From Bidens hawaiensis (lineage: Eukaryota; Streptophyta; Magnoliopsida; Asterales; Asteraceae), in NCBI GenBank assembly GCA_021521415.1, contig JAIQDT010000234.1:1877001-1941000 (forward strand): DNA of 64,000 bases. Direction: 5' to 3'. Below the pieces are notes generated by a model. It did not search any database and was not told where the DNA came from. It saw only the letters and a list, made by a program, of their open reading frames with translations. Shown one piece after another: positions 45,501-58,262 of this stretch. How positions within the stretch are numbered: position 1 is the first letter of the stretch; every line of letters begins with the position of its first letter. The position numbers and the translations under genes are program-made.

Positions 45501-47267
45501 ATCGGCAACAGTTAGACGTTCAATACGAAGTGATTTCGGTCAATTTGGAGATTGCGGATCTCGTAAAACATGTTTTTAAGACGATCTAGACGATCAAGTT
45601 GATTACGACCACGTAATAACAGGTTTGAAAATCGGGTGTTGAGGTTTCGAAAGACCGAGGGCACGAAACGGGTCAAAACAACGTTTGATTTACATCAATG
45701 ACAGTGATTATACGATACAACAACCCTACACACCTTTAAATCGGATTAGAACTGAGGAAAAATAACACAGATGATTCGATGCAATAAGTTCGCTTAGGGT
45801 TACAGGAAGATAAGTTCCTTTTCCGGATTTTGAAAATAATAACAAGTCTGACCTAAAATTTCCTTTATATAGGTTCAAAGTTATACAGGCGAAGTTATGG
45901 ACAAGTTCGCCGGTATTAAACTTTACAAAACAAACCCCTATAATTTGAACAATTTGCAATTAAGTTTTAAAACATCCTTTAAAGCGTTAAATGATACGAT
46001 CAAGACCAAGTAACCAGGTATTAAATCATACAACTACATAAGTAGAAAAAATTTTAAAAATAAAGTACACGGGATCAAATTTCTGTCTCGACAGGGACTA
46101 CCATGTTTTAGAAAAGATCCGAACAGGAATCATAATAATTAAGTGACTGTCACACAGATCCATGTTCAGCTGTATTATGACATAAAGAAACAGGTTGTAA
46201 GCAGGTAAATAACTTAGAATGGTTTTCATTGCTTCTGTGATACGGGTTAGGTTCAATTAAGCTCAAAACTTAAATGGGCAACACCTCAGAGATTGTGATG
46301 TCTCCTATCTATTTTCAAAGCGTATTTGGCTTTCCCCAAGTCACCCCGAGTTGACCTCGACCCGTAGTGTCTGATTAAATAGTAAGTACTCTTCGATCTT
46401 TAGACTCTTCTTCCCATTCTCTTTCTTACATCTTGATTGAGAAGTATTAACATTATGAACTCTAGAATGTCTCAATAACACACATTTTTTTTATTTATTT
46501 ATTTATTTTTATTTTTTTTAAGTATTTACACAACTTCAGAGTAGTAAACAACTGCAAGTCCCGAATCTGGATCACTACAGTTTCTTGACACGCTATCTTC
46601 ACGGGAATCAGAACACTCACGGGCTCGTGTATGACTGGGTAAACGCTTTTCGGCCTATCATACGGAAAGATATATATGGAGACATGCACAACTCTTAAGG
46701 AGTTTCCACGTAAAATCGAGTAGATTTAGTTAGTATCACTTATACTTTTACGCACCATAAAAAGCTACCATGACTTACAATGACTGTTCTAATGTCTTTT
46801 AAGTCTAATAACATCACTAGTTAAGCACACAGAATCAGTATATCTATCACTTTCCAAGGTTGGATCAATTTTCTGTTAAAAATAGAAAAGGAACTTCTTA
46901 CGAAGTAGTAGACTTGAAAAATAATTTCATCTCCCAAAAGAAAATTTTAACTTCAGTCGCCCCGATCAAATTGAAGTTTTCAGGTAAACGGCTATCCTGA
47001 AGGTCCAATGGATCAGCTGGACCGACCACATACAAGTATGTGTCCTTCTAACTAAGTATGATCGACTAATTTTCAGCGAAAGAATAAAAACACATCATAA
47101 ACCGCCCCGGTCACTTTCAGTCATCTGGTTAATGGCTATCCTCATATTCTACAAGTAGAAATGAGGACCAAACATATCCGAAGATATGTCCTTCAAACTG
47201 AGGCAACCGACATAATTCTGCGATAGTGAAGTTTTTTTTTTTTTTTAAACAAAAACGAAAAACACGG
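45501..47267 (-). other. COP-3 non-coding region between pol and ORF3
   Basis: 1.77 kb without a supported gene. It contains T-rich tracts (about 46487-46522 and 47231-47247) and a diverged duplication at 46960-47232. I could not show that the module shared by COP-2, COP-4 and GYP-2 is present here, although it occupies the equivalent position. Confidence 0.6.
46960..47232. repeat. Diverged tandem duplication, unit about 135 bp
   Basis: CGCCCCGATCA at about 46970 and CGCCCCGGTCA at about 47102 each lead into GGCTATCCT, then GGACC...ACATA, TATGTCCTTC or TATGTGTCCTTC, and CGACTAATT or CGACATAATT with TGCGA or AGCGA. Order and spacing agree in both copies. Confidence 0.65.
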
Positions 47268-50200
47268 TTACTCGGGATTGATCATCCCATTCAGCTCAAC
47301 AAGGTTTTGAAAACGGGTTTTGTCAAACGCTTTAGTGAACAAATCAGCGAAATTATCTAACGTATCAACCTTTTCGAGCACAATCAATTTCTTCTCAGCA
47401 CAATCTCATATAAAATGATGACGGATGTCAATGTGTTTAGTTTTGCTATGCTTTACGGGATTGTTAGTTACTGAGATAGCAGCAATGTTATCAATGCAAA
47501 AAGGAGTATGAGTGAAATTCAGACCATAATCGCGCAATTGCTGTTGTATCCAAAGAACCTGGGAGCAGCAGTTGGATGCTGCCATGTATTCTGCTTCACA
47601 GGTAGAAATGGCGACTGAGGTCTGCTTCTTGCACTGCCATGACACTAATCTGCCTCCAAGAAACTGACATCCACCTGTTGTTGACTTCCGACTCTGATTG
47701 CATCCTCCATAATCAGAATCCGTGTAGGTGACTAGCTCCAAGTCTCCTCCTCTCGTGTACCACAACCCCAGCCTAGGCTTGCCTTTGAGATATCGCAATA
47801 TCCTCTTCACACCCTTCAAGTGAGATTCCTTTGGGTTTGCCTGAAAGCGTGCACAAAGACAAACTGCAAACATAATATCAGGTCTAGAAGCAGTTAAGTA
47901 TATTAAAGAACCTATGATTGCCCGATATTGGGTTGGGTCCACGTCTGCATCACTGTCTGAATCAGCACCCAATTTATGGTTGACGCAAACTGGAGTATCA
48001 AATGGAGTGCTGTCCTCCATCTTGAAGCGTTTGAGAACATCATGGACATATTTAGTCTGATGAATGAACATCCCATCTTTCTTCTGATCAACCTGCAGTC
48101 CAAAAAAGAAAGTTAGTTCACCCATAGCACTCATTTCAAACCTCTTTTTCATGACGGCCTCAAATTCCTGACACATGGCGACTTTTGATGCAGCAAGGAT
48201 GATGTCGTCCACGTAGACTTGCACCAAAAGAAAGTCACTTCCTTTTCTCTTAAAGAACAGTGTGCTATCGATTTTTCCCCTTTAAAATTCATTCTCAAGC
48301 AAGTAATCGGATAGAGTTGAGTAGCAGGCACGAGGGGCCTGATGTAGCCCGTATAGCGCTTTACTTAGCTTGTACACGTGATCAGGAAAGTCTGGGTCAG
48401 GAAAACCCGGAGGTTGCTCAACGTACACTACCTCATCAACTTTACCGTTAAGAAACACACTTTTCACGTCTAACTGGAACACCTTCATCTCCTTGTGTGC
48501 AGCAAATGCCAAAAACAATCGAATCGCTTCTAATCTCGCCACAGGAGCAAACACTTCATTGTAGTCGATCCCCTCTTGCTGATTAAAACCTTTTACAACC
48601 AGCCTTGCCTTGTTCCTGATAATTATCCCTTTTTCATCTCTCTTGCATTTGAAAACCCATTTGGTGCCAATCGCATGCACATTCTTCGGTTTTGCAACCA
48701 AATTCCATACCTCCATATTCTTGAACTGGGCTAACTCTTCTTGCATGGCTTCAACCCACGAGCTGTCCTTGAGCGCCATTTGATAGTTCTTTGGTTCAAT
48801 CTGGCTGATGAAGCAGGTGTACAAACATTCGTTAATGATGCCTGTATCTTTAATGCTTGTGTAAACACAGGTGTGCTCATTCAAGCTTTGTCTTGTTTGT
48901 ACACCGTCAGACAGATCACCTATCACGTTCTCCAAAGGGTGATTTTTGTGAACTCTCATAGTCGGAACCGAACTGACTTGCAGATTGTCTTCCAGGTTCG
49001 AAGGTAGCTCATCAATGGGTGATTGTTGTTGAGAGTGAAAAGGATTGAAGAATTCCTCTTCTGTAGAGGCAGCAGGGGTATCGACAGCATTTGACGAGGA
49101 AGGCTGACATTCATCATACTGCGGTCGTTGCACAAAATTGTCTTCCTCATCGTAAAGCATCTTCGTAGCTATTCTCTCATCAACTTCTGCACAATCCAAG
49201 TAAGGCATATTAAAATATTTAAAAAGCCTATCATAGTCTAAAGCCCCAGCGGGTCCCGTGCTTGGTTTTGGTGATTTGTAACTTGTGATATCAGTGTTAC
49301 ACACCACCTCAACCTTGCTGGTCGATGTATTAAAGACTCGTCTGTTGGGAGTCCCAACAACGTATCCGACTAAAATACATTTGTCGGCTATTTCACCAAA
49401 TTTTGAGTTCGTCTTTAATATCGAACATGGGGACCCGAATGGTTCAAGACCACTCAAGGTAGGCTTTCTCCCATGCATAAGTTCATAACATGTTTTATTC
49501 AATCTTTTAACAGTTAAAACTCTATTAAGGATATAACAGGCTGTAGCAACAGCTTCAGCCCAGAACACCACAGGAAGTTTAGAATCAGCCAGCATGGTTC
49601 TGGCTCCTTCAATTAGCGTTCTGTTCTTCCTCTCAGCCACCCCATTTTGTTGCGGAGTATACGGAGCGCTGTACTGGTGGTCTATCCCTTTCTGTAAGCA
49701 GAAGATCTCCATCTGATAGTTTTTGAACTCTGTCCCATTGTCACTCCTGATGAATTTAACCCTTTCCCCATAATATTCTCAACCTTGGTAATAAAATTTA
49801 TTACCATCTGAACCGTTTCATCCTTTGACTTCAGGAAATATACCCAAGAATATTGAGAGAAATCATCAGTGATCACCAAACAGTATGATGTTCCACCTAG
49901 GCTTTTTACATTCACAGGACCGAAGAGATCCATGTGAAGTAGTTTTAGGGTACTGACTATTGAATTAACCTTCTTGGTGTGATGAGATTTCTTGTGTTGC
50001 TTTCCCTTTTTGCACGATAAGCATTGGTCTTCAAAGTTGAAATTTTTCAAGGGAACACCAAGCACCAGCCCATTCTTGACAATGTAGTTCATTTTCCGAA
50101 GATGAATATGCCCCATTCTTCGATGCCATAACTCGGACTCCGATTCAGTTGCTTTTGACAGAAGACAAGATTCTTCTGTTGCCATCTCAGTCGACCTCAT

Positions 50201-50625
50201 ATCCATAACATACGTATTTTTTCCCTTGGAGCCTTCATTACTATCCAATCCTCTGGTATCTTGAAACCAGGATACAGTACGATCGCTTCATTCTTGGTAA
50301 AGTGCACAATGTAATCTTTGTCACAGATCTGCGATACACTCAGCAGATTATGCTTCAGTTCTTCAACGAAATTCACTTTCTCTAACGTCATTTTACCATT
50401 AGTCATCGTCCCAATTCCAGTAATCCTTCCACCACTCTCTCCAGCAAAACTTACTCTTCCTCCCTGAACAGGTTTCCATTCGTGTAACAAATTCTTGTTA
50501 CCCGTCATGTGCCGGGAACAACCGCTATCCACAACCCATAGATTGTTTGCAGCCCTGTTCAACTGTTCCTGTATGATTAAAGCAAAGGATTAAAATCTGG
50601 GGACCCAAGATCTATTGGTCTTGGG
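47268..50625 (-). pseudogene. COP-3 pol: protease, integrase, reverse transcriptase, RNase H
   Basis: Domain order on the minus strand: protease LWVVDSGCSRHMTG (about 50540); pre-integrase ELWHRRMGHIHLRKMNYI and CLSCKKGKQHKK; integrase core LHMDLFGPVNVKS and VITDDFSQYSWVYFL, with [20 protein letters not shown] in the next frame; RT ([35 protein letters not shown]); RNase H (TYTDSDYGGCNQSRKSTTGG, CEAEYMAAS). Lesions are few. They are a frameshift near 50200, one near 49770 inside the integrase, a TAA at about 48279 (Lys codon changed) and a TGA at about 47405. The natural stop is at 47268. Close to intact for this window. Confidence 0.92.
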
Positions 50626-50655
50626 TCGATACATCCCGTACTTTGGCTGTCCAAT

Positions 50656-51078
50656 TGTAGGTTCCCAGCCGGATCTACACGGAATATCTCGTTCTACGTA
50701 GGTGCGGAATCCCTACGTAAGACGTTACGAGCGTAGAAGACGATACACGTTAACACGATCAAACACACGTTACAATAAACAAAGACACGTTGTATTGCAA
50801 CTGGAAACACGTGATTCACTGATCACCGATTACACAAACTGAATAACTCGTAAAAACTAAAACTTAAAACTATCTTACTATTCTGCCGTAACCTAGACTA
50901 TTTAACGGTCGACAACTTCGCCTAACATGTTTAGGCGAAGTTGTCCCTAACTTCGCTTATTCCACAAGTTCGCCTATATCAGCGAACTTGTGAGCTAACT
51001 TCGCTTAATACAAAATACAAATACAACTAACTCGATTACAGACACTAGACACTGAACTACTGACATCATGTACCAACA
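50656..51078 (-). repeat. COP-3 5' LTR
   Basis: 423 bp. On its inner side (below 50656) the minus strand goes directly to TTGGACAGCC with no TGGTATCA primer site. Confidence 0.95.
50913..50991. repeat. Twin hairpins in the COP-3 LTR
   Basis: CAACTTCGCCTAA and TTAGGCGAAGTTG pair perfectly around CATGT (50913-50943). ACAAGTTCGC and GCGAACTTGT pair around CTATATCA (50964-50991). A CTTCGCTTA half-site lies between them and another follows. Confidence 0.93.
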
Positions 51079-51228
51079 GTAACCTGGGTGCCTTCAAGAC
51101 TACAACGTAGGAGTTCCTGAAAAAGAGGTGCTGTCAAGATACACCAGGTATTCATGAATAGTGTATGATGATTTGGTGCAAAGTTTTTAAGAAGAAAGAT
51201 TGAAGATCGAAGACCTAGCAACATCCAA

Positions 51229-51237
51229 TGGGGAGTC
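51229..51237 (+). other. COP-2 polypurine tract
   Basis: ATGGGGAGTC lies directly before the 3' LTR start TGTTAGAGC. Confidence 0.85.
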
Positions 51238-51662
51238 TGTTAGAGCATAATGTCTATTGCTAGGGTCTTAGATGTATTAGATATGATTTTGTAGAACTAA
51301 AATGTCAAATGTATAGTTTGTATGGGTTAGTCAACGCATAAGTCTTCAAGTCAACGCATATCATATGCGGCGTATATGATATACGCCGTATATCATATAC
51401 AGACTAGATGAGCTTGTTCATATTTCCTATAAATTGGGGACTTATGCGTTATTATGTAGACTTTTGGAGAATGTTAGAGTGAGAGAGTAGAGAGAGAAAG
51501 TTGCTACAAAGTCATATATTGTAATCTTTCAAGTGATCAATGAAGAATGTGCTTAATGTTTACTTGTTTTGTTCATTCTCAATGAATTCCGCACTTTGAG
51601 ATTCAAGTTGTAACATCTAGAGATCCTGATTGCTGTATTCATTAGAAAGGCATCGTCTTTCA
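51238..51662 (+). repeat. COP-2 3' LTR
   Basis: 425 bp partner of 27954-28379, followed by the target duplication GTTAA. Confidence 0.95.
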
Positions 51663-54600
51663 GTTAATCCAGTTAGCCATTTAACTTTTGAGAATACCGG
51701 GACGCAAGCCGGGGTGGTAACTTTGAATTCGGTCAGTAAAGGTGTGTTTAGAGTACCGGGAAATCATCTAGTACAAAACGAGCAGTCACGAAACAGGAGT
51801 GCAAGATCTACAACAATTTAAACGTGCGTACCCTACAACTGAAAATAATACAACAATTAACTTTAGTTCATAATTAAACATATATAATGAACCATCGCTA
51901 AAGGGTATGTTAAATAAAGGCATGTCATAAAAGCGGAAAGATTGGATACTGTGCCTGCAGCTGTGAAACTATTATGAATACTGTAAAATGACCATTTTAA
52001 CCTCATCACTTACAGTTATCCCAATCACAACAAATTCGATCACAAACTATGACAAACCATAATGTTTACTATGAGTATGGAAGTATGAAACGTTTCAAAA
52101 AGAACTGTCCTTGGTTAAACCAAGAACAAACATCGATGTATAATTTGGCTGGAGGCTACGTTTAGTGATTGAATTAGACAGTACACGACAAGGTTTAATT
52201 GTGGCAAAAGAATACTTTTGTAAATTCTGACTAATATGCTTCATTTTCGTTTAATATAGATACTGATAGAAGACTTAGTCTCTATCGACTTCGTATCCCT
52301 GGAAAAATATACCGATTAGTGAACTAATAGATCCCTATGCTATAGAGCTCACTACTGATAAATCTATAATTACTAACCAAATGTTCCAAAATTGTCTTAT
52401 TATCTTAAAAACGAACAACTGATTCTTATTGGTCTACTCCCAATAAAGTTAGGAACCTTCGATATAAATGCCTGCATGGGCGAGTTATTTGAGTATAAAG
52501 CACATATCGTTTGTAAGGAAGAAGTAGTTAAAAACTCCTCTATCGAATAATGAAGCGATTATGGTACAAGGAGAGAAAATGGCGCAATATCACCTCCTGT
52601 GTCTCATCTTAAATTGTTAAAGTGTTTACGCCAAGGGTGTACGGTATTCAAACGTAACTATAAATAACTCCAATGAAAAACATATAGAAGAGATCCCCGT
52701 AGTGAGTGAATACCCCGTTGTCCCTCCTGATAAACTACCGAGATTACCACCTATCGGACGAGTTGAGTTTCGTATTGACCTAACCTTAGGGCAACTACTA
52801 TCACCTAGGACACCTTATCGTCTGACACTCTCTGAAATGTAAGAATTATTTGACCAACTACAAGAATTATTAGATAAAGATTTCATAGGACCTAGCTATC
52901 CTCATTGGGAAGCACCGCTGTTGTTTGTAAAGAATAAGGATTGAAGCTTTAGGATGTGCGTTGATTACTGGGAAACACACAAAATTGCCATCGAAAACCA
53001 ATATACCCTTCCACAATTAGACGAATTATTCAATCAGCTCCAATGAGCGAATTACTTCTCGAAAATCGACCTCCGACCCGGCTATCTTCAAGTTAAAATC
53101 CAAGAGGAAGATGTTTCTAAAACGGCGTTTCGAACTCAATAAAGTCGCTATGAATTTTCAGTTATGCCTTTTGAGCTAACTAATACACCCGTAGTCTTCC
53201 TGGACCTCCCTAACCGAGTAACCGCACCTCAATAAATTCGTTATAGTGTTTAGTAATGACATCTTGATATATTTGAAAACCAAGGTGGAACTCGAACGAC
53301 ATATACGAACAATCTAGGAGTTGTTAAGGCAGAAGAAATTTTATGCCAAGTTGTCCAAGTATGAATATTGGTTACAAGAAGTGCAATTTTTAGGACGCAT
53401 TGTTAACAGACGCGGAATTCACATAAACCTGAGCAAGATAGAATTCAATAAAAGCTGGCAAGTACTAAGGGCACCAAAAGGAATTCGCCAAATTTTAAGA
53501 ATAGCTGGATAATACCAGTGCCATTAAAACATTTTAAGTATAACTCAATCACGCTCTCGTAACTTGGAAAACCCAAATCAGGATCGGGAAGCAGAACAAG
53601 AAATGCCCTTCCAGCTACTAACATAAAAACTTTATTCGGATCCAATATTAAAATTTTCAGAAGGAACTATACCATCCGTGACTCGGAGTATGGAACGATT
53701 GTTTTTGCACCTAGGAAATGGGGATACTACTAATATGTCACCAAATGCACAGATTAAATGAATCACAAAAGCCTATGACCTGCAATTGATCTGACGGAAC
53801 TGAATACGGGGTAAGGAAGATGAGTAGAGTTGTGGAACAATTGTAAAAAAAAAAATAAAAACTAAAAACCCGATGCCTTAAGATGAAGGGTTAAAGTTAA
53901 ACATGGAAAGTACGAATATTTGAAACGATTGTTTAGAAAAACATTATCGGGCATATTCATATCGCCCAAAAGAAAGCCCTAAGAGCATGACATTTAGAAA
54001 ATAAATTTTGAACGGGGAAGATAAAAAACTTTGCAAAGGAAAACCGATGAAATTCTATACCTCCAACAAACCAAGTCTAGATTCCAACTTTTGTTAAAAC
54101 TATGTTACCTGATCATGGGTGAAGCACATAAGTCCAAAGATTCTATTAATCTAGGTGCCGATAAGACGCACAAACATTTAAATAAATTTTATTGGTGATC
54201 CGAATGTCTGACTCGTGCTAGAATTAAGGCAGAATGTCAGAAGCCCTCGGTAATGTTACAACAACCGAAAACATCTTGTGGAAGTGGGAACATATTACTA
54301 TGAGCCTCGTAACACCCTTTCATAAATCATCCCTAGAACGCGGTATAGTCCGGGTACTAGTTGACCCACTAACTTAATTTGCGTACTATCTCCCGATCCA
54401 TAACAACTACAAGACTGAAAGGCACACCTACCATTATGTCAACAAAACATACCTCGATATGGTATGTCTATTTTGATTACTTTGGACTGAGATAGTCATT
54501 TTGCCTCTTATTTTTGGCAAAACTTAAGAAACTGAATCGGTTTAAGCACAACCGTATACTAATAGTTACCAGAATATTATACGAACGACACTGTAGCTGG

Positions 54601-55185
54601 CATGATACGAGCAAAAATATAAACCGTTACCTTAATAGGAAAAAAGTTAGCAACACTTAAATGCAAACTCCAATTTGATTTCGGAAATCACAGATAAGCT
54701 TTGTAGAGTTCAAACAAACTGAAAATCCGTATAAGACTAATAAAAGAACTATACCGAGGTACGTATTGAATTTTCGACCTTTGAAAAATGTTATTCGATT
54801 TGAGGAAACTGATAAGTTGACATCAACATATATGGAACCGTACGAAGTTATCCTGAAATTTAATCTCATAACAAACTGATTAAAACCATATACTAGTAAT
54901 TTCCTATATATCGAAACAAACAAGTGCCTTATTGACAAGGCGGTGATAGTACCACTTGAAAACTCACACATAACTAAACTTTGTAAAGAACCCGCATAAA
55001 TATCTGGCGGGAAAGTCAAACAGTTATGACTCAACAGAATTTCAATGGTCAAAGTTCGGTAAAATGCCTTATTACGGGGAATTATATACATTTGAAAACG
55101 AAATCAAATATTCTTGTTTGTTCCTAAGAAGCTTTTTACTGGTATGTGGAATTTCGGGGACGAAATTTTTCTAACGAGAGGAGAA
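51663..55185 (+). pseudogene. GYP-3 gag end, protease, reverse transcriptase and integrase remains
   Basis: A zinc knuckle with one Cys lost (YYEYGSMKRFKKNC, about 52060). A protease tail resembling LLPIKLGTFDINACMGELF (about 52435). Reverse transcriptase from about 52770: [56 protein letters not shown], then FAKLSKYEYWLQEVQFLGRI-like. The catalytic F-x-D-D box reads S-N-D at about 53254. Integrase traces occur near 54210 (IKAECQKPSVMLQQP). GGGGACGAAATTTTT just before the LTR is the usual chromovirus pol end. Dozens of stops. Order and motifs match Ty3 chromoviruses. Confidence 0.8.
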
Positions 55186-58100
55186 TGTGACAATTGAGAC
55201 AAAACCAGGTACACCCTAATGTACAGTTACTGATTTAACGATTAAACGCTTATTACGTAACGAACGAAAGCTTAACCGAACGGGTCTTCTTATGACCCAG
55301 ATATCTTGAGGGGGCATCTATAAGTGATATACGATTAAAATAAGCTAGCATATTAATATTGTGGCCTTAGTTCAATAGCAAACCAGTTAAACAAAAACAT
55401 GCTCGTTTAACTATCCGCTATAGATTTAAGCGTGAAAGATAGTTAGAAACCAAGCATTGCATTATCCGTTAAGCCGAAAAAGACTTACCAAACACTTATT
55501 TGAAAGGTTTTAAGCAATATGTGAAAATATTTTCGAGTTTTACAAACGTATACTATGTTTTTATAAATTTACACAAAAATAGCCGAAAAACACTCGTTTT
55601 CGCACTGTTTGTCGTACCCGATATATTTTTCGTGCCAAAAACCGAACCTGAAATAAATTTGGACTCGGTATTTCATGCTCGGGAACATAAAACAAGATGG
55701 TGGACCAAAATTGGGCCCAAAGAGGGACCAATAACCTCCGGTGGCCAACCATGATTCAACCCCCTTTTAATCTATAAATTAATCTAGCTTCACATGGAAG
55801 ATATTTCACCAAAAATATCAAATTAGGCATCTGCTTGAGCTCTGCCCCTGAATGTTCCAGCCAAGAACTACGTAAATTTAGCATTTTGATCAATTTTTTT
55901 TCTTGTTTAAACATGTTTAATTTCATATAAACATAGTATAATTGCCAAAAATCATTCCTAACCATGCAAAAATCCTTAAAATGGTCCAAAAACATATTTT
56001 GATTATACACATGGCTAGGAATCACAGTCATACTCTTTTTTGGCCATAACCACGGATTGGAGGGTTTAAACGGTGTTTTTACGGTTCAAAAGTTCGGTTT
56101 AATACCCTTGCCGAAACCCTAAGTTAATAGGCTGCCATGTTGATTAAACTTGCTTGGTTTGTGATATAGGACCTGTATATAGCTTTCATAGAAGCACAAG
56201 AACCTGAAAACTTGATTAGAAAGGCGAAAACAAACCAAAACCGCTAAGGTAATACCGAAACACTCGATTACGGGCTGTTTAGGATCCGATTGTGATGTGC
56301 ATATTTTTAGGTAATGAAACTTTTCAGAGACATCAAGGACCATATCATTGAGTCCCTGTTCAAATTTGGTAATTTTTTGACCTGCCGAGAATATTTGGCG
56401 AATTTATTACCAAATTGGGGCGTTTATTTGGGAAAAATAGTTACATTGCTTGAAAAATTATGAAATTTTGTGGGTAACTCATATTTGACGTATTATCCTC
56501 ACCTATGAAATTTGGGGTCATTTGGAAAAGACTATGTATGTTTTGTGCATTTGCGTTTAATTGAATTTTCATAGTCGTTTTTGGCTTCAAAAACATATTT
56601 GGCAAGATTGTTAGAGTTTGGAAATTTTCTAGATTATTTTGGGATATATTCTGGTCACTCAAAAAATTTGGTGGATTTTTTGAAGATCGTTTGGTATAAA
56701 CGGATGATTTTCGAGCTAATTATACCAGATAAAATGAATTTTTATAAATTAATTAATCAGTAAAAAATTCCAGAAATATATTTATTAAAATAAAAAATAT
56801 TTTAATTGATAAATTACTAAATTTTCATAATTTAAGGATTAACGGATAATTAATTGTGTTAATTTAAAGATTAAACAAATTAAATTCTGATAAAAACCGA
56901 CAAGTTCGTGATTAACGAATCTGTTGGAATACCAGAACGCCAAGAGTGATCAAAAATCATATTTTTGGATTAAATAAGTAAAAACAAACTTTTTGTCAGA
57001 AACCCAGACACTCTGGATAAATTGTGCGCATTTTTATTCAAATCAAACTAAATAAACGGAAACAAGCACCGTAGCGAATCCAGAACCCCAATATGTGATC
57101 TTTCTTTATAGCTTAATCATTTTATCAACAAAAACATTTGCCCAAGCTTACATCCCCATAACTGTTTTCTAAACGCGTAAACGAACAACTTGGCCCAGCT
57201 AGGAAAACGGGGAAACTGAGCCAAGTTTGGTTTTAAGTATTAGACATTGAACAACATCACAATCTAAGCCTACTGACGCTTTCTAGATGTAACAGCTATA
57301 TCCAGACTAACTATACAGCCCAATTTAGTATTGAGATTATAAATATATTAAAATAATAATATTATTATAATATTAATATTAATTATAGGGACTAAGTGAT
57401 AATAAGGGAAACGAACCCCGAGCTGACCTCGCACTGAGTGCCTACAAAACAGTGAGTTTCATAACCCCACTTTTAAACTACTTTGATGAACTTTTGGGGT
57501 GAAAAACATGTTGATACATATCTATATATATTCTGAACTGTTTGATGATGGGAATTATCTAAGTGCTAACACATGAAAGTCCCCACTAACACAGTGATTA
57601 ACTTCGAGCTGATGGCTTCTGAATAGTACTATTGGTTTGACAAACCCAAACGGAGCCGGCACGGTTTGTAGAGACATAAAACCATTTGCACATGACCATA
57701 ATTATACAAACACGCTATGTAGTGTTAGACATAAGTACTCGGGGCAAGTTGTGGGCGGAAAGCGGGCCATAGTGGTTGATTGAGCGTAGAAAATGGAGGT
57801 ATGCAGCATGAACAGTCAAGGTTTGACTGTAGCTTAGCATAATTACATCATAAACATACAAACAAACGTACTTGCGAACATATATGCATACATACTTGCG
57901 TATTTGCAAACTGTGATTATTGTACGCACAACTGATTTCTTTAAACTCGTGAAACTCACCAACTATTTATAGCTGACCCATTTTAACATGTTTTTCAGGT
58001 ACTGGATTGGATTAGAAAGTCAATGTGCTACGTGTTTGACTTGCGATCAATGCTGGGTGAATTGATGCAAGTGTGTTAATAGGAAGTAAAGCCGCTTAAC

Positions 58101-58262
58101 AGGCTAGATTTAGTTTGTATTACCTAGTTATAAATGAAGTTAGATCAATGTAAAATATTGTAAAGTAGTTTGTATTGTTCTTTATAAACAATGTGGTTGA
58201 TATCAGAGATGTTTGTTACATTCCGTTTTACGCTTCCGCAAATCGCTTAACGGTGTGTGACA
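55186..58262 (+). repeat. GYP-3 3' LTR
   Basis: Begins TGTGACAATTGAGAC straight after the GAGAGGAGAA purine tract and ends CTTAACGGTGTGTGACA. At about 3.1 kb it has the great length known for Tekay-type chromoviruses. There is no partner LTR in the window. Small open frames within it are not supported as genes. Confidence 0.75.

Larger units (their letters stand above)
41814..51078 (-). mobile_element. COP-3, Ty1/copia (Sirevirus-like) with a third ORF, lacking gag
   Basis: The LTRs 41814-42237 and 50656-51078 begin TGTAGG and end CCAACA on the plus strand. GTAAC flanks the element (41809-41813 and 51079-51083). Coding is minus: protease, integrase, RT and RNase H (47268-50625), a 1.8 kb non-coding stretch, an array of AGGCGAAGTT words, then a long ORF3. 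The 5' LTR runs straight into the region just before the protease, so gag and primer site are missing. The two LTRs differ at only about five positions, so it inserted recently relative to its neighbours. It lies in the 3' part of COP-2. Confidence 0.95.
27954..51662 (+). mobile_element. COP-2, Ty1/copia (Sirevirus-like), host to GYP-2 and COP-3
   Basis: The LTRs 27954-28379 and 51238-51662 both begin TGTTA and end CTTTCA. GTTAA flanks the element at 27949-27953 and 51663-51667. The primer site (28382) and polypurine tract (51229) place it on the plus strand. The own sequence is 27954-31214, 39170-41813 and 51084-51662, about 6.5 kb. It has a long repetitive leader, a gag with zinc knuckle, almost no pol, a conserved non-coding module and an iterated palindromic word. 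The gag and the long 3' non-coding region suggest the Sirevirus lineage (inference). Confidence 0.92.
27400..58262 (+). mobile_element. GYP-3, old chromovirus-like Ty3 element interrupted by COP-2
   Basis: The left piece (27400-27953) reads as the start of a chromovirus-type gag. It resumes after COP-2 at 51663 with zinc knuckle, protease, reverse transcriptase and integrase traces, then a 3.1 kb 3' LTR. No 5' LTR or primer site was found left of 27400, so the element is 5' truncated. Stops and frameshifts are very dense, making it the oldest element of this cluster. The GTTAA duplication of COP-2 joins the two pieces. Confidence 0.75.

Noticed and set aside
45501..47267. A COP-3 version of the module shared by GYP-2, COP-2 and COP-4
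   Set aside because: It has the right position and a few similar short words, but I could not find the ordered blocks, so homology is not claimed.
51630..51821. 63-codon frame starting inside the COP-2 3' LTR
   Set aside because: It crosses the LTR edge and the target duplication into GYP-3; an artefact of the junction.
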